A stretch of DNA of 64,000 nt, from the NCBI GenBank assembly GCA_000621985.1, contig JHWW01000001.1:186001-250000 (forward strand). The letters run 5' to 3'. The position numbers and the translations under genes were made by a program. Origin of the DNA: Lachnospiraceae bacterium V9D3004. Lineage in GTDB: Bacteria; Bacillota; Clostridia; Lachnospirales; Lachnospiraceae. The notes beneath the pieces were generated by a model. It was not told where the DNA came from. It did no database searches and saw only the letters and a program-made list of their open reading frames with translations. How positions within the stretch are numbered: position 1 is the first letter of the stretch; each line of letters opens with the position of its first letter. Positions 1-8,155 of this stretch are shown in pieces.

Positions 1-956
1 AATTAAAGCTTCTCAGAAAACACGGTTCGGCAATAGTGATCGTTCTTACGCTTGCGATTGTGATCTCTTTGCTCTACGGACTTGTGTATGTACTGATAAA
101 ACAGGGGATAGCTTTTGCTCATAATGTGCCGGAGCTGTATAAGTCCGCGATCGATACTCTTCAGAATACGATTGAAGAGTGGCGCGGTGATTCTTCTATA
201 CTTCCTGACGGAGTTAAAGATTTTCTTGATAATGCCAATGAAAAGATTGGGCTTGCGGTCAATGATTTTGCCAAGGATGTATTGTCGTCAAATCTTAATG
301 TGGGTACAGCCGGCACGGTTGTAAAAAATGTTGCGGAAGCATTGCTCATGACAGTTCTTACGATTCTTTTCAGTTATTTCCTTATGGCTGAACACGATAA
401 TATAGTTAAGACATGTTCAGAAAAAGTTCCCGCTCCCATCAAAAAAACATACAAGATGGTCATGGATCATATTGTATATGCTCTTGTTGGATATTTTAAA
501 GCGCAGTTCAAGATAATGATATGTATATTCGTGATCCTGTCCATCGGTCTGATGTGTCTCGGAACGAAATATGCACTTTTGCTCGCGCTTATCATTGCCT
601 TTGTTGATTTTCTTCCGGTTCTCGGTTCGGGAACAATAATATGGCCATGGTGTGTATATGAGATAATAGTGGGAAGATATGTTTCAGCGATAGTATTGTT
701 CGTTTTATATATAGTATGTCAGGCGGTAAGGAATTTCCTGCAGCCCAAGATGGTTGCGGACAGTATAGGCTTAAGTCCTCTTGCAACCCTGTTCTTCATG
801 TTCGTGGGATACCGGTTTGGAGGTGTTCTCGGAATGATAGTGGGTATTCCGGTCGGAATGATACTTGTATCATTCTATAAGGGAGGAATGTTCGATAATC
901 TGATCCGCGGAGCCGTTATAATAGTGAGTGATCTGGATAAATGGAGAAGATTTTAG
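1..956 (+). CDS. AI-2E family transporter, 5' truncated by window
   Basis: Membrane protein of the AI-2E/YdiK/PerM permease family; members are linked to export of small molecules or ions, and the substrate cannot be told from sequence. The frame is open from base 3 with no stop before a GTG at 36, so the real start lies upstream of the window and the gene is partial. What remains is about 317 residues. Hydrophobic stretches, a polar middle region, and the later segment IIAFVDFLPVLGSGTIIWP (around residues 188-206 counted from the GTG) fit the conserved C-terminal half of the family, followed by further hydrophobic segments. It ends with TAG at 954-956, just before a tRNA promoter. Confidence 0.85.
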   Translation, partial: LKLLRKHGSAIVIVLTLAIVISLLYGLVYVLIKQGIAFAHNVPELYKSAIDTLQNTIEEWRGDSSILPDGVKDFLDNANEKIGLAVNDFAKDVLSSNLNVGTAGTVVKNVAEALLMTVLTILFSYFLMAEHDNIVKTCSEKVPAPIKKTYKMVMDHIVYALVGYFKAQFKIMICIFVILSIGLMCLGTKYALLLALIIAFVDFLPVLGSGTIIWPWCVYEIIVGRYVSAIVLFVLYIVCQAVRNFLQPKMVADSIGLSPLATLFFMFVGYRFGGVLGMIVGIPVGMILVSFYKGGMFDNLIRGAVIIVSDLDKWRRF

Positions 957-963
957 AAAATGC

Positions 964-992
964 TTGACAAGCAGGTTAATACTATATATAAT
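964..992 (+). promoter_or_regulatory. Sigma-A type promoter for tRNA-Val/tRNA-Met
   Basis: TTGACA at 964-969 and TATAAT at 987-992 are separated by exactly 17 bases, both perfect consensus hexamers. It lies 43 bases before the first tRNA. Confidence 0.85.
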
Positions 993-1035
993 ATGTTGAT
1001 GTTGAGTGCCATTATAATAAATGACCTTGCAACAT

Positions 1036-1108
1036 GGGATCTTAGCTCAGCTGGGAGAGCATCTGCCTTACAAGCAGAGGGTCACAGGTTCGAGCCCTGT
1101 AGGTCCCA
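1036..1108 (+). tRNA. tRNA-Val (anticodon TAC)
   Basis: A 73-base cloverleaf. The acceptor arm GGGATCT pairs with AGGTCCC (one T-G pair), with discriminator A at 1108. The anticodon loop reads TTACAA inside the CTGCC/GCAG stem, giving UAC for valine GUA codons. The T arm contains GGTTCGAGCC. CCA is not encoded. Confidence 0.95.
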
Positions 1109-1143
1109 TTAGTCATTTGGAGATTCTCCGAATGACTGAATAT

Positions 1144-1217
1144 GGCGAGATAGCTCAGTTGGCTAGAGCATGCGGTTCATACCCGCAGTGTCGAGGGTTC
1201 GAATCCCCCTCTCGCTA
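1144..1217 (+). tRNA. tRNA-Met (anticodon CAT), elongator type
   Basis: A 74-base cloverleaf with acceptor GGCGAGA/TCTCGCT and discriminator A. The anticodon loop is TTCATAC in a GCGG/CCGC stem. The paired first position and lack of the initiator-type GGG/CCC anticodon stem favour elongator Met. A CAU anticodon could also be the lysidine-modified Ile2 tRNA, but the overall sequence resembles clostridial elongator tRNA-Met. Confidence 0.88.
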
Positions 1218-1218
1218 T

Positions 1219-1250
1219 TAAAAAACGGTGCAGGAGCGCACCGTTTTTTT
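1219..1250 (+). terminator. Rho-independent terminator after the tRNA pair
   Basis: ACGGTGC, a short loop and GCACCGT, followed by seven T and preceded by six A, so it can act in both directions. It would also end the convergent AraC gene, whose stop lies at 1249. Confidence 0.9.
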
Positions 1251-2103
1251 AGTCTCTTTTTTCTCTGTAGGCCTTTGGGGATAATCCCGTATGATTCTTG
1301 AATACTTTTGAGAATGCAAGTGAGTCTTCGTAACCGACTCTTGTGGCGATCTCATGGATCGGAATCCCGGTTCCGGTCAGAAGGGATTTTGCTTTATTCA
1401 TCCTGTATTCGTTAAGATATTGTCTCGGTGACATGTTAGTTACTTTCTTGAAACATGTTGTAAGATAAGAACGGTTGATCCCGATGTAATCGGCAATATC
1501 CGTGATCTTGATATTATTAAAATAATTATTCTCGATATAATCAAGCGTATGCTCAACGTAAGTCTGGTAAGGATACATGGGTTCATCGGTGTTACCCGCC
1601 GTTTCGTGAAGATCATCAACAAGCTGGGCAGCCATTGTATAAAGACATGCTTCTCTCTTGAATTCATTTGAAAATGTAAGCTGGCATGAATCAAGGATTC
1701 CGGTGACACCGTTTATATACGGGGTTGTGTCGGGAACCTTGTTGGTCGGAGAATCGGCAGACAGGCCGGCGTGTCTTAAAAGTTCGTCAGCTTTCAGTCC
1801 GTTAAAACCGAACCATATGTACGACCAGGGATCGTTATCGTCCGCTTTGTAATAAGTAGTCACTCCGGGACATATAAGGAACAGTGATCCGGCTTCAAGA
1901 TTGTATGTCTTACCGTTGGTCTTGAAGATTCCCCTGCCCGCAGTGACGACATGGACAAGGTAATCCTTACGGGTGGTGGGTCCGAAGAAATGACCTGGGT
2001 AGCAATCCTGGATGCCGCAATAACATAGATACAGATCATGCTGGCTCTTTTCGACAGACTCCAGACATTTATAATGTGCCAATCTTGTAATGTGATGCTG
2101 CAT
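1249..2103 (-). CDS. AraC family transcriptional regulator
   Basis: A 284-residue DNA-binding regulator. The N-terminal about 150 residues have the pattern of a sugar-sensing cupin (AraC_binding). The C-terminal about 100 residues contain two helix-turn-helix units, with ITDIADYIGINRSYLTTCFK in the first and FSKVFKNHTGLSPKAYR closing the second, the AraC family signature. The ATG at 2103 is preceded on this strand by AGAGGTGAT. It is divergent from the GH97 gene 232 bases away, which by the usual logic of such pairs suggests it controls that gene. That link, and the inducer, are inference. The C-terminus overlaps the tRNA terminator. Confidence 0.9.
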   Translation of the reverse strand: MQHHITRLAHYKCLESVEKSQHDLYLCYCGIQDCYPGHFFGPTTRKDYLVHVVTAGRGIFKTNGKTYNLEAGSLFLICPGVTTYYKADDNDPWSYIWFGFNGLKADELLRHAGLSADSPTNKVPDTTPYINGVTGILDSCQLTFSNEFKREACLYTMAAQLVDDLHETAGNTDEPMYPYQTYVEHTLDYIENNYFNNIKITDIADYIGINRSYLTTCFKKVTNMSPRQYLNEYRMNKAKSLLTGTGIPIHEIATRVGYEDSLAFSKVFKNHTGLSPKAYREKRD

Positions 2104-2260
2104 GATATCACCTCTGTGATGTGTATGATTATATTGTGTGTAATTTAATTTTTCATGATTATATTGCCTATGATATCACATTTTCCTACGTTAATTCAAT
2201 ATGTTGTCCGAAATACTGATACTTTTAACATTTTTGCATGTTAAAGTTACATACTTCCAT

Positions 2261-2289
2261 TTGTGCATTTACGGAGAAAGTATTATAAT
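2261..2289 (+). promoter_or_regulatory. Putative promoter of the GH97 gene
   Basis: TTGTGC at 2261-2266 and TATAAT at 2284-2289 with a 17-base spacer. The weak -35 box fits an activator-dependent promoter, consistent with the divergent AraC gene. Confidence 0.65.
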
Positions 2290-2335
2290 AGTATAATCAG
2301 TTTTTATAATTAACATATATGAGGAGGAATATTTT

Positions 2336-5300
2336 ATGGGAATGAGGAACATTGTTAAGAGATCGTTGTCATATGCGGTTGCGACAGCTATGGTTCTTTC
2401 GACTGTATTCGTTATGCCTGCCGGAAACGGTGCCGATACGGCAAAAGCTGCAGTTAAGGGCGATGAGGCATCAGACGGACTCAGCCCAGTTGATAAACTG
2501 ACCGTAAGTTCGCCGAATGGCAAGATCAGAGTTCAGATCTGGGAAAGTGACACGGGAGAATATTATTATTCAGCATATCTGAATGATTATGTTGTATTAC
2601 AGTGTTCGCCCTTCGGACTTGTTACAAAAGGAATCGATCTTACGACCGGAATGAATCTTGATGATTCTTCGATCAAGGTTGAAGAGGGTTTATATGATTA
2701 CGATCTTATTCAGGGGCCGGTCAATCATGTTAACAAAGAATATAAAGAGCTTGATTTCAAACTTACAAGAGATAATTCAAGCGTAGTTATGAACTTCAGA
2801 GTTGATAACGAGGGAATTGCTTACAGATATCAGGTTGATGCCGATACAACAACCGATAGTGAAGAAGTATCCATCACAAGCGAAGAAAGCGCATTCGTAC
2901 TTCCGGATTCATCAACACTGTGGACGATCGGAAGAAGTGCTACATATGAAGCAGGTGAGTATACCCAGAGAACAATGGAATCCGTAAAGAATGCTTCATC
3001 AACATATTCGACACCTATACTTGCCGATACGGGAGCAGATGCAGGTAATGCATGGGTTCTTTTATCGGAGGCGAGTGTATATAATAATGACAATCCTTAC
3101 TGTGCATCGGTATTCGAGACCAAGTCCGGCAAGAAGGATATCAAAGTTAAGTTTGGTGAAGACCTTAACGGCGAGCAGGACTTAAGTAACCATAAGAAGA
3201 CCATGGATCGCCGTCATACATGGCTTTCATCTGTAGATTTCACAGGTTCGTTCGAGACTCCGTGGAGAGTTGCTATCATAGGCGAGGATCTTAATGCCAT
3301 CACAAGCAGCACGCTTATACCTGACCTTAATCCGCCGGCAGAGGGAGATTTCTCATGGGTAGTACCGGGAACTTCCGTATGGTCATGGTGGTCAACAGGT
3401 GACAACATCGATTACAACAGTATGGAAGATTATATCGACTTCTGTTCCAATGCCGGAATCACATACTGCCTTATCGACTTCGGATGGGAGAACTGGGCTG
3501 ATTATGAGACAAAGGTAAAGGGACTTGTTGATTATGCAAATGATAAGAACGTTGGAATCCTTCTCTGGTACGGCGTTCATAAGTGGGATAATGCTCATAT
3601 CTTTGACCTTGACAATATCCCTGATATTGAAGAGCAGTTCGCATGGTGCGAAGAGATCGGTGTCAAAGGTGTTAAGGTTGACTACATCGAGAGTGACAGT
3701 CAGTTCGCTATGTGGAACATGTATGAGATCATCGATATCGCAGCAAAGCATCACCTTGTAGTTAACTTCCATGGTGTAACAGACCCGAACGGTGAGAACA
3801 GAACATATCCCAACCTTCTGTCCAGTGAAGCCGTTTGCGGAATGGAATATTTCAAGTGGGGCAATGCTTCACCGGTTGAGACTCTTGTTACTCTTCCTTT
3901 CACAAGAAATGTAATCGGATCAATGGAGTATACACCTGCATTGTTCAGTATCAAGCGTAACCAGACCAATTCACAGTACAGTCCTGCCACGACCGGATTC
4001 ATGCTTTCTATGTGTATCGAGTATGAATCGGCAGTTGAGACATTTGCACAGTCGGGTTATGTATATCCGGGATATACGGCATTCCCGCTTATCGCAGATG
4101 TTCCGAGCACATGGGATGAGAGTATCCTTCTTGAAGGTTATCCTATGAAGGACGTAATACGTGCAAGAAGAAGCGGCGAGAACTGGTATATCGGCGCAAT
4201 GTCGGTTAAGGGAGGTTCTTACAGTGTTCCGCTTAATTTCCTTGATGATGATGAGACATATTATGCATATATTTACAAAGATACCGATGACGGAGAGAAT
4301 ATTGAGGTTGAGACCAAGACTGTAACATCGGATCAGTATCTTGACTTCGATCTTCTTCAGTACGGCGGATGTGCAGTCAAGCTTTCAAAGAATGATCCCG
4401 AGAAATGGACAGTATATGATGATTATACCTTCTATGAAGCTGAGAATGCCGATCTGTCAGGTAATGCAAGTGTTAAGAATGAAGAGATATACATATCCGG
4501 CAAAGCATATGTTCAGGGACTTGGAAACGGACAGAACAACAGCATTACATTCAATATAGAAAATGTGCCTGAGGCAGGAACATATGATCTTAAGGTATAT
4601 GCTATCTCGGCTAATAACAGCAGACTTGTTATCAATGTTAACGGAGAAGATGTTACGACACTTACAGATGTTATCGGAATGGTAGGTAACGGCAGTGCTG
4701 TAGGTGCTTACAGATATCCTATAGATATAGAGCTGAAAGAAGGAGATAATACCATACAGCTTTATACCGATTCAGGCAGTGCTCCGAAGATTGACAGAAT
4801 TGCAGTTCAAAAGCCGCTTATCACTGATGCTAAAGTTACTCTCGATAAGACGGAATTCGATTATTCGGGTAATAAATGTGAACCGGCAGTAACGGTAACA
4901 CGCGACGGAAAAACTCTTACGAAGGATAAGGAATATTCATTATTCTATTCCAATAATAAGAAGGCTGGAACAGCTTCCGTATATGTAACAGGTGCCAACG
5001 GATACGGCGGACAGATCAAGACGGACTTCACTATCAAGGCGCTTCCGGAACCGACAGCGCCTGCGGTAACCAATCCGCCTGTGACATCAACAGCAGTACC
5101 GACCACGCCGGGAACTGTGACTGCACCGGGTTCAACATCAACCGGAGACAACACAAAAGCCGAAGTTAAAAAACCCGGAAAGGCAGCAATAAAATCTGTT
5201 AAGAGTCCAAAGAAAAAACAGATGAAAGTTGTTGTTAAAAAAGTTAAAGGTGCCGAAGGATATCAGATATCTTATTCGCTTAACAAGAAATTTAAAAAGG

Positions 5301-5458
5301 CTGTTAATGTAATTATAAAAGGAAAAGCAACAAGCAAAGTCATCAAAAAATTAAAGTCAAAGAAAAAATATTTTGTTAAGGCAAGAGCATTTGTTACAGC
5401 TGACGGCAAGAAAGTTTACGGAGCATGGAGTGCAGTGAAAAATGTCAAAGTAAAATGA
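2336..5458 (+). CDS. Secreted GH97 alpha-glycosidase with CBM and Fn3 modules
   Basis: A 1040-residue extracellular enzyme. A signal peptide spans roughly residues 1-39. The GH97 N-terminal beta domain runs about 50-300, the catalytic barrel about 310-590 and the C-terminal beta domain about 600-690. A CBM6/35-like lectin domain follows at about 705-830, opening YTFYEAENADLSGN, then an Ig-like unit, a Pro/Thr linker (about 905-945) and a lysine-rich Fn3 domain. In GVKGVKVDYIESDSQ, Asp449 fits the nucleophile of the retaining (alpha-galactosidase-like) GH97 branch, and Glu504 in GMEYFKW fits the acid/base; their spacing of 55 agrees with the Bacteroides enzyme as I remember it. The inverting SusB type is less likely. 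AGGAGG lies before the ATG. No sortase motif is seen. Confidence 0.9.
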   Translation: MGMRNIVKRSLSYAVATAMVLSTVFVMPAGNGADTAKAAVKGDEASDGLSPVDKLTVSSPNGKIRVQIWESDTGEYYYSAYLNDYVVLQCSPFGLVTKGIDLTTGMNLDDSSIKVEEGLYDYDLIQGPVNHVNKEYKELDFKLTRDNSSVVMNFRVDNEGIAYRYQVDADTTTDSEEVSITSEESAFVLPDSSTLWTIGRSATYEAGEYTQRTMESVKNASSTYSTPILADTGADAGNAWVLLSEASVYNNDNPYCASVFETKSGKKDIKVKFGEDLNGEQDLSNHKKTMDRRHTWLSSVDFTGSFETPWRVAIIGEDLNAITSSTLIPDLNPPAEGDFSWVVPGTSVWSWWSTGDNIDYNSMEDYIDFCSNAGITYCLIDFGWENWADYETKVKGLVDYANDKNVGILLWYGVHKWDNAHIFDLDNIPDIEEQFAWCEEIGVKGVKVDYIESDSQFAMWNMYEIIDIAAKHHLVVNFHGVTDPNGENRTYPNLLSSEAVCGMEYFKWGNASPVETLVTLPFTRNVIGSMEYTPALFSIKRNQTNSQYSPATTGFMLSMCIEYESAVETFAQSGYVYPGYTAFPLIADVPSTWDESILLEGYPMKDVIRARRSGENWYIGAMSVKGGSYSVPLNFLDDDETYYAYIYKDTDDGENIEVETKTVTSDQYLDFDLLQYGGCAVKLSKNDPEKWTVYDDYTFYEAENADLSGNASVKNEEIYISGKAYVQGLGNGQNNSITFNIENVPEAGTYDLKVYAISANNSRLVINVNGEDVTTLTDVIGMVGNGSAVGAYRYPIDIELKEGDNTIQLYTDSGSAPKIDRIAVQKPLITDAKVTLDKTEFDYSGNKCEPAVTVTRDGKTLTKDKEYSLFYSNNKKAGTASVYVTGANGYGGQIKTDFTIKALPEPTAPAVTNPPVTSTAVPTTPGTVTAPGSTSTGDNTKAEVKKPGKAAIKSVKSPKKKQMKVVVKKVKGAEGYQISYSLNKKFKKAVNVIIKGKATSKVIKKLKSKKKYFVKARAFVTADGKKVYGAWSAVKNVKVK

Positions 5459-5505
5459 TGAACTGTTACTTAAAAAATATTTTTTGAAAAGTTGCTGAAA
5501 ATATT

Positions 5506-5548
5506 AAATGCGTATGCGGTTGGTTTGAAACCGTATACGCATTTTTAT
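5506..5548 (+). terminator. Terminator after the GH97 gene
   Basis: An imperfect hairpin of AATGCGTATGCGGTT and AACCGTATACGCATT, followed by TTTTA. Confidence 0.8.
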
Positions 5549-5575
5549 TCTCAAAAATTATTTCTGAAAAAATGC

Positions 5576-5604
5576 TTGCATTATTAAAACGATTGTGCTA
5601 ATAT
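5576..5604 (+). promoter_or_regulatory. Promoter of tRNA-Pro
   Basis: TTGCAT at 5576-5581 and TAATAT at 5599-5604 with a 17-base spacer, 27 bases before the tRNA. Confidence 0.65.
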
Positions 5605-5630
5605 ACGTTTGTATGTTCAATATACACATC

Positions 5631-5703
5631 GAGGTGTGGCTAAGTTTGGTATAGCGCTGCGTTCGGGACGCAGAGGTCGCAGGTTCAAATCCTGTCACCT
5701 CGA
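5631..5703 (+). tRNA. tRNA-Pro (anticodon CGG)
   Basis: A 73-base cloverleaf. The acceptor CGAGGTG pairs with CACCTCG, discriminator A. The anticodon stem CTGCG/CGCAG encloses TTCGGGA, giving CGG for CCG codons. The T arm has GGTTCAAATCC. Confidence 0.93.
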
Positions 5704-5788
5704 TTGTCAACTTTTTGTAACAGTAAATGTAACTATTTTAATTATCATTTTTATTATTATTTTTTTTATTTATTTGGGAGGTTTTATA

Positions 5789-6238
5789 ATGGCTACAACA
5801 AAAAAGACTGACACAGCTGATAAGAAAGTTACAACAAAGGAAGAAGTTAAGAAGACACCGGTAGCAACCGCTACAGTAAAGAAAGAGACAACTCCGGCAA
5901 AAGCACCGGCTGCTAAAGAAGAGACCAAGAAGGCACCTGCAAAGGCAGAAGCTTCCAAGAAAGAAGCTCCTAAGGCTGCAGCAAAGACACAGGCTAAGAA
6001 GCCGGCTAAGTCATTCTCCAAGAAGAATATCGTATATAAGACAATTGCTGTTGAGCATGGTGAGAACCAGATCGACCTTGAGAGCATTAAGAAAAAAGCA
6101 ATTGATGCATGGCAGAAAGCCGGCAACAAGGTTAGAGATATTAAGACTATCGATCTTTATATCAAGCCGGAAGACGGAAAGTTCTATCCTGTAGTTAACG
6201 GCGATGATCTTGGCGGCAACGGATTCGATTTGTTTTAA
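5789..6238 (+). CDS. DUF6465-like protein with Lys/Ala-rich N-terminus
   Basis: A 149-residue protein. The ATG at 5789 is chosen because GGGAGG lies 7 bases before it; the longer open frame from 5609 runs through the tRNA. Residues 1-75 are almost only Lys, Ala, Thr, Pro and Glu, like a histone-H1-type or other disordered basic tail. The C-terminal 70 residues form a compact domain ending in IDLYIKPEDGKFYPVVNGDD, which I recognise as the DUF6465 family common in Lachnospiraceae. Function is not established. Basic tails of this kind may bind nucleic acid or acidic polymers, but that is a guess. It is monocistronic, between tRNA-Pro and its own terminator. Confidence 0.8.
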   Translation: MATTKKTDTADKKVTTKEEVKKTPVATATVKKETTPAKAPAAKEETKKAPAKAEASKKEAPKAAAKTQAKKPAKSFSKKNIVYKTIAVEHGENQIDLESIKKKAIDAWQKAGNKVRDIKTIDLYIKPEDGKFYPVVNGDDLGGNGFDLF

Positions 6239-6269
6239 TAAGTATTGAAAATATAGCTGATGAATTTAC

Positions 6270-6305
6270 AAGCAGCTTCACGTATCATGAAGCTGCTTTG
6301 TTGTA
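6270..6305 (+). terminator. Terminator after the DUF6465 gene
   Basis: AGCAGCTTCA and TGAAGCTGCT are perfect arms around a 7-base loop, followed by TTGTTGT. Confidence 0.8.
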
Positions 6306-6370
6306 CTTTTTGATCTTGAGTGGTATTGTTGTGCCGAACAGTTACGAATAATTAAAGAGGAGTAAATATT

Positions 6371-6664
6371 ATGGCTAATATTATATCTGATGAGACTATA
6401 GAATATGTCGGAATACTTGCCAAACTTGAACTGTCTGATGAAGAAAAAGAACAGGCAAAAAAAGATATGGGCAGTATGCTTGATTATATTGACAAACTTA
6501 ACGAGCTTGATACTTCAGGTGTTGAACCCATGTCACATGTATTCCCGGTCAATAACGTTTTTCGTGAGGATGTTGTTACCAATGGGGATGACAGGGAAGC
6601 TATCCTGTCCAATGCACCCGAAGAAAAAGACGGTTCATTTGTTGTACCGAAGACATTTGATTAG
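6371..6664 (+). CDS. gatC: Aspartyl/glutamyl-tRNA amidotransferase subunit C
   Basis: A 97-residue subunit of the GatCAB complex, which converts Glu-tRNA(Gln) and Asp-tRNA(Asn) to the amidated forms. The usual small-subunit features are present: a helical N-terminus ([20 protein letters not shown]), [18 protein letters not shown] in the centre, and VFREDVV near the end. GAGGAG precedes the ATG. It heads the operon gatC-gatA-gatB, 14 bases before gatA. GatC acts as the belt joining the A and B subunits. Length is normal for the family. Confidence 0.95.
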   Translation: MANIISDETIEYVGILAKLELSDEEKEQAKKDMGSMLDYIDKLNELDTSGVEPMSHVFPVNNVFREDVVTNGDDREAILSNAPEEKDGSFVVPKTFD

Positions 6665-6678
6665 GAGGAGAATACAAG

Positions 6679-8142
6679 ATGAGCTTAATGGATATAGGAG
6701 CCGTAGAGCTTGGCAAAAAAATAAGTTCCGGTGAAGTCTCGGCCGTTGATGCTGCAAAAGATGCTCTGGCGCAGATCGGAAAAGTTGAAAAAGATGTTAA
6801 CAGTTATGTTACGGTTCTTGATGAAGCAGCCATAATTAAAAGAGCGGAAGAAGTACAGCAGGGCATTAAGGACGGAATATATTCCGGACCTCTTGCCGGT
6901 GTACCGGTTGCAATAAAAGATAATATGTGTACGGAAGGAATTCTTACGACATGCAGCTCTAAGATCCTTAATAATTTTAAACCAATGTATACTGCCGAAG
7001 CGGTTATCAATCTTGAGAAATCCGGAGCGGTGATAATCGGAAAGACCAATATGGATGAATTCGCAATGGGTAGTACAACTGAGACTTCATATTACGGACC
7101 TACCCATAATCCATGGAAATTGGATCATGTTCCGGGCGGTTCTTCGGGCGGTTCATGTGCGGCAGTCGCTGCAAATGAATGTTCTTATGCGCTTGGTTCT
7201 GATACGGGCGGATCGATAAGACAGCCGAGTTCGTTTTGCGGTGTGACCGGAATAAAACCTACTTACGGAACAGTATCAAGATACGGTCTTATCGCATACG
7301 GTTCATCTCTTGACCAGATCGGACCGATCGCAAAGAATGTTTCGGATTGTGCAGCGATTCTTGAAACTATCGCATCATATGATCCCAAAGACAGCACATC
7401 CGTTAAGAGAGATTCTTATAATTTTTCAGAAGCACTTACAGACGATGTTAAGGGAATGAGAATAGGAATTCCAAAAGATTATTTTGGCGAGGGACTTGAT
7501 GATGAAGTCAAGTCTGCTGTACTTGCTGCTGTTGACGTTCTTAAGGACAAGGGAGCAGTAGTTGAAGAATTCGATCTGAGTCTTGTTGAGTATGCCATTC
7601 CTGCATATTATGTAATAGCTTCTGCGGAGGCAAGTTCTAACCTTGCCAGATTCGAAGGCGTAAAATACGGTTACAGGGCTGAAGAATACGAAGGACTTCA
7701 TAATATGTTCAAGAAGACCCGTTCGGAAGGATTCGGAGCAGAAGTTAAGCGAAGGATAATGCTTGGATCTTTCGTATTAAGCAGCGGATATTATGATGCG
7801 TATTATCTGAAAGCACTCAGAACAAAGGCTCTTATCAAGCAGGCATTTGATAAGGCATTTGAAAAATATGATGTTATAATCGCTCCTGCAGCGCCTACAA
7901 CGGCACCTGCGATAGGAGACAGCTTAAGTGATCCGATCAAGATGTATCTCGGAGATATATATACTATATCAGTTAACCTCGCGGGACTTCCGGGAATATC
8001 GGTTCCGTGCGGAATCGATTCAAAAGGATTGCCGATAGGAATCCAGATGATCGGAGACTGCTTTAACGAGAATAAGATAATTCAGACAGCATACGCATAT
8101 GAACAGACAAGAGAATATGTAAGCTGTGGATTATGCAGGTAA
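6679..8142 (+). CDS. gatA: Glutamyl-tRNA(Gln) amidotransferase subunit A
   Basis: The 487-residue amidase subunit, which releases ammonia from glutamine for tRNA amidation. The amidase signature is clear: PVAIKDNM holds the catalytic Lys, VPGGSSGGSCAAVAAN the cis-Ser region, and SDTGGSIRQPSSFCGVTGIK the nucleophile serine region. Full length. AGGAGG lies before the ATG. The gene lies in gatCAB, and its stop is 13 bases before the gatB ATG, where the gatB ribosome binding site begins. Presence of GatCAB suggests this organism makes Gln-tRNA, and possibly Asn-tRNA, indirectly. Confidence 0.97.
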   Translation: MSLMDIGAVELGKKISSGEVSAVDAAKDALAQIGKVEKDVNSYVTVLDEAAIIKRAEEVQQGIKDGIYSGPLAGVPVAIKDNMCTEGILTTCSSKILNNFKPMYTAEAVINLEKSGAVIIGKTNMDEFAMGSTTETSYYGPTHNPWKLDHVPGGSSGGSCAAVAANECSYALGSDTGGSIRQPSSFCGVTGIKPTYGTVSRYGLIAYGSSLDQIGPIAKNVSDCAAILETIASYDPKDSTSVKRDSYNFSEALTDDVKGMRIGIPKDYFGEGLDDEVKSAVLAAVDVLKDKGAVVEEFDLSLVEYAIPAYYVIASAEASSNLARFEGVKYGYRAEEYEGLHNMFKKTRSEGFGAEVKRRIMLGSFVLSSGYYDAYYLKALRTKALIKQAFDKAFEKYDVIIAPAAPTTAPAIGDSLSDPIKMYLGDIYTISVNLAGLPGISVPCGIDSKGLPIGIQMIGDCFNENKIIQTAYAYEQTREYVSCGLCR

Positions 8143-8155
8143 GGAGGAGAACATC

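Noticed and set aside
5609-5788. Longer N-terminus for the DUF6465 protein
   Set aside because: The upstream frame runs through tRNA-Pro and a hydrophobic T-rich spacer; the ATG at 5789 has a strong ribosome site.
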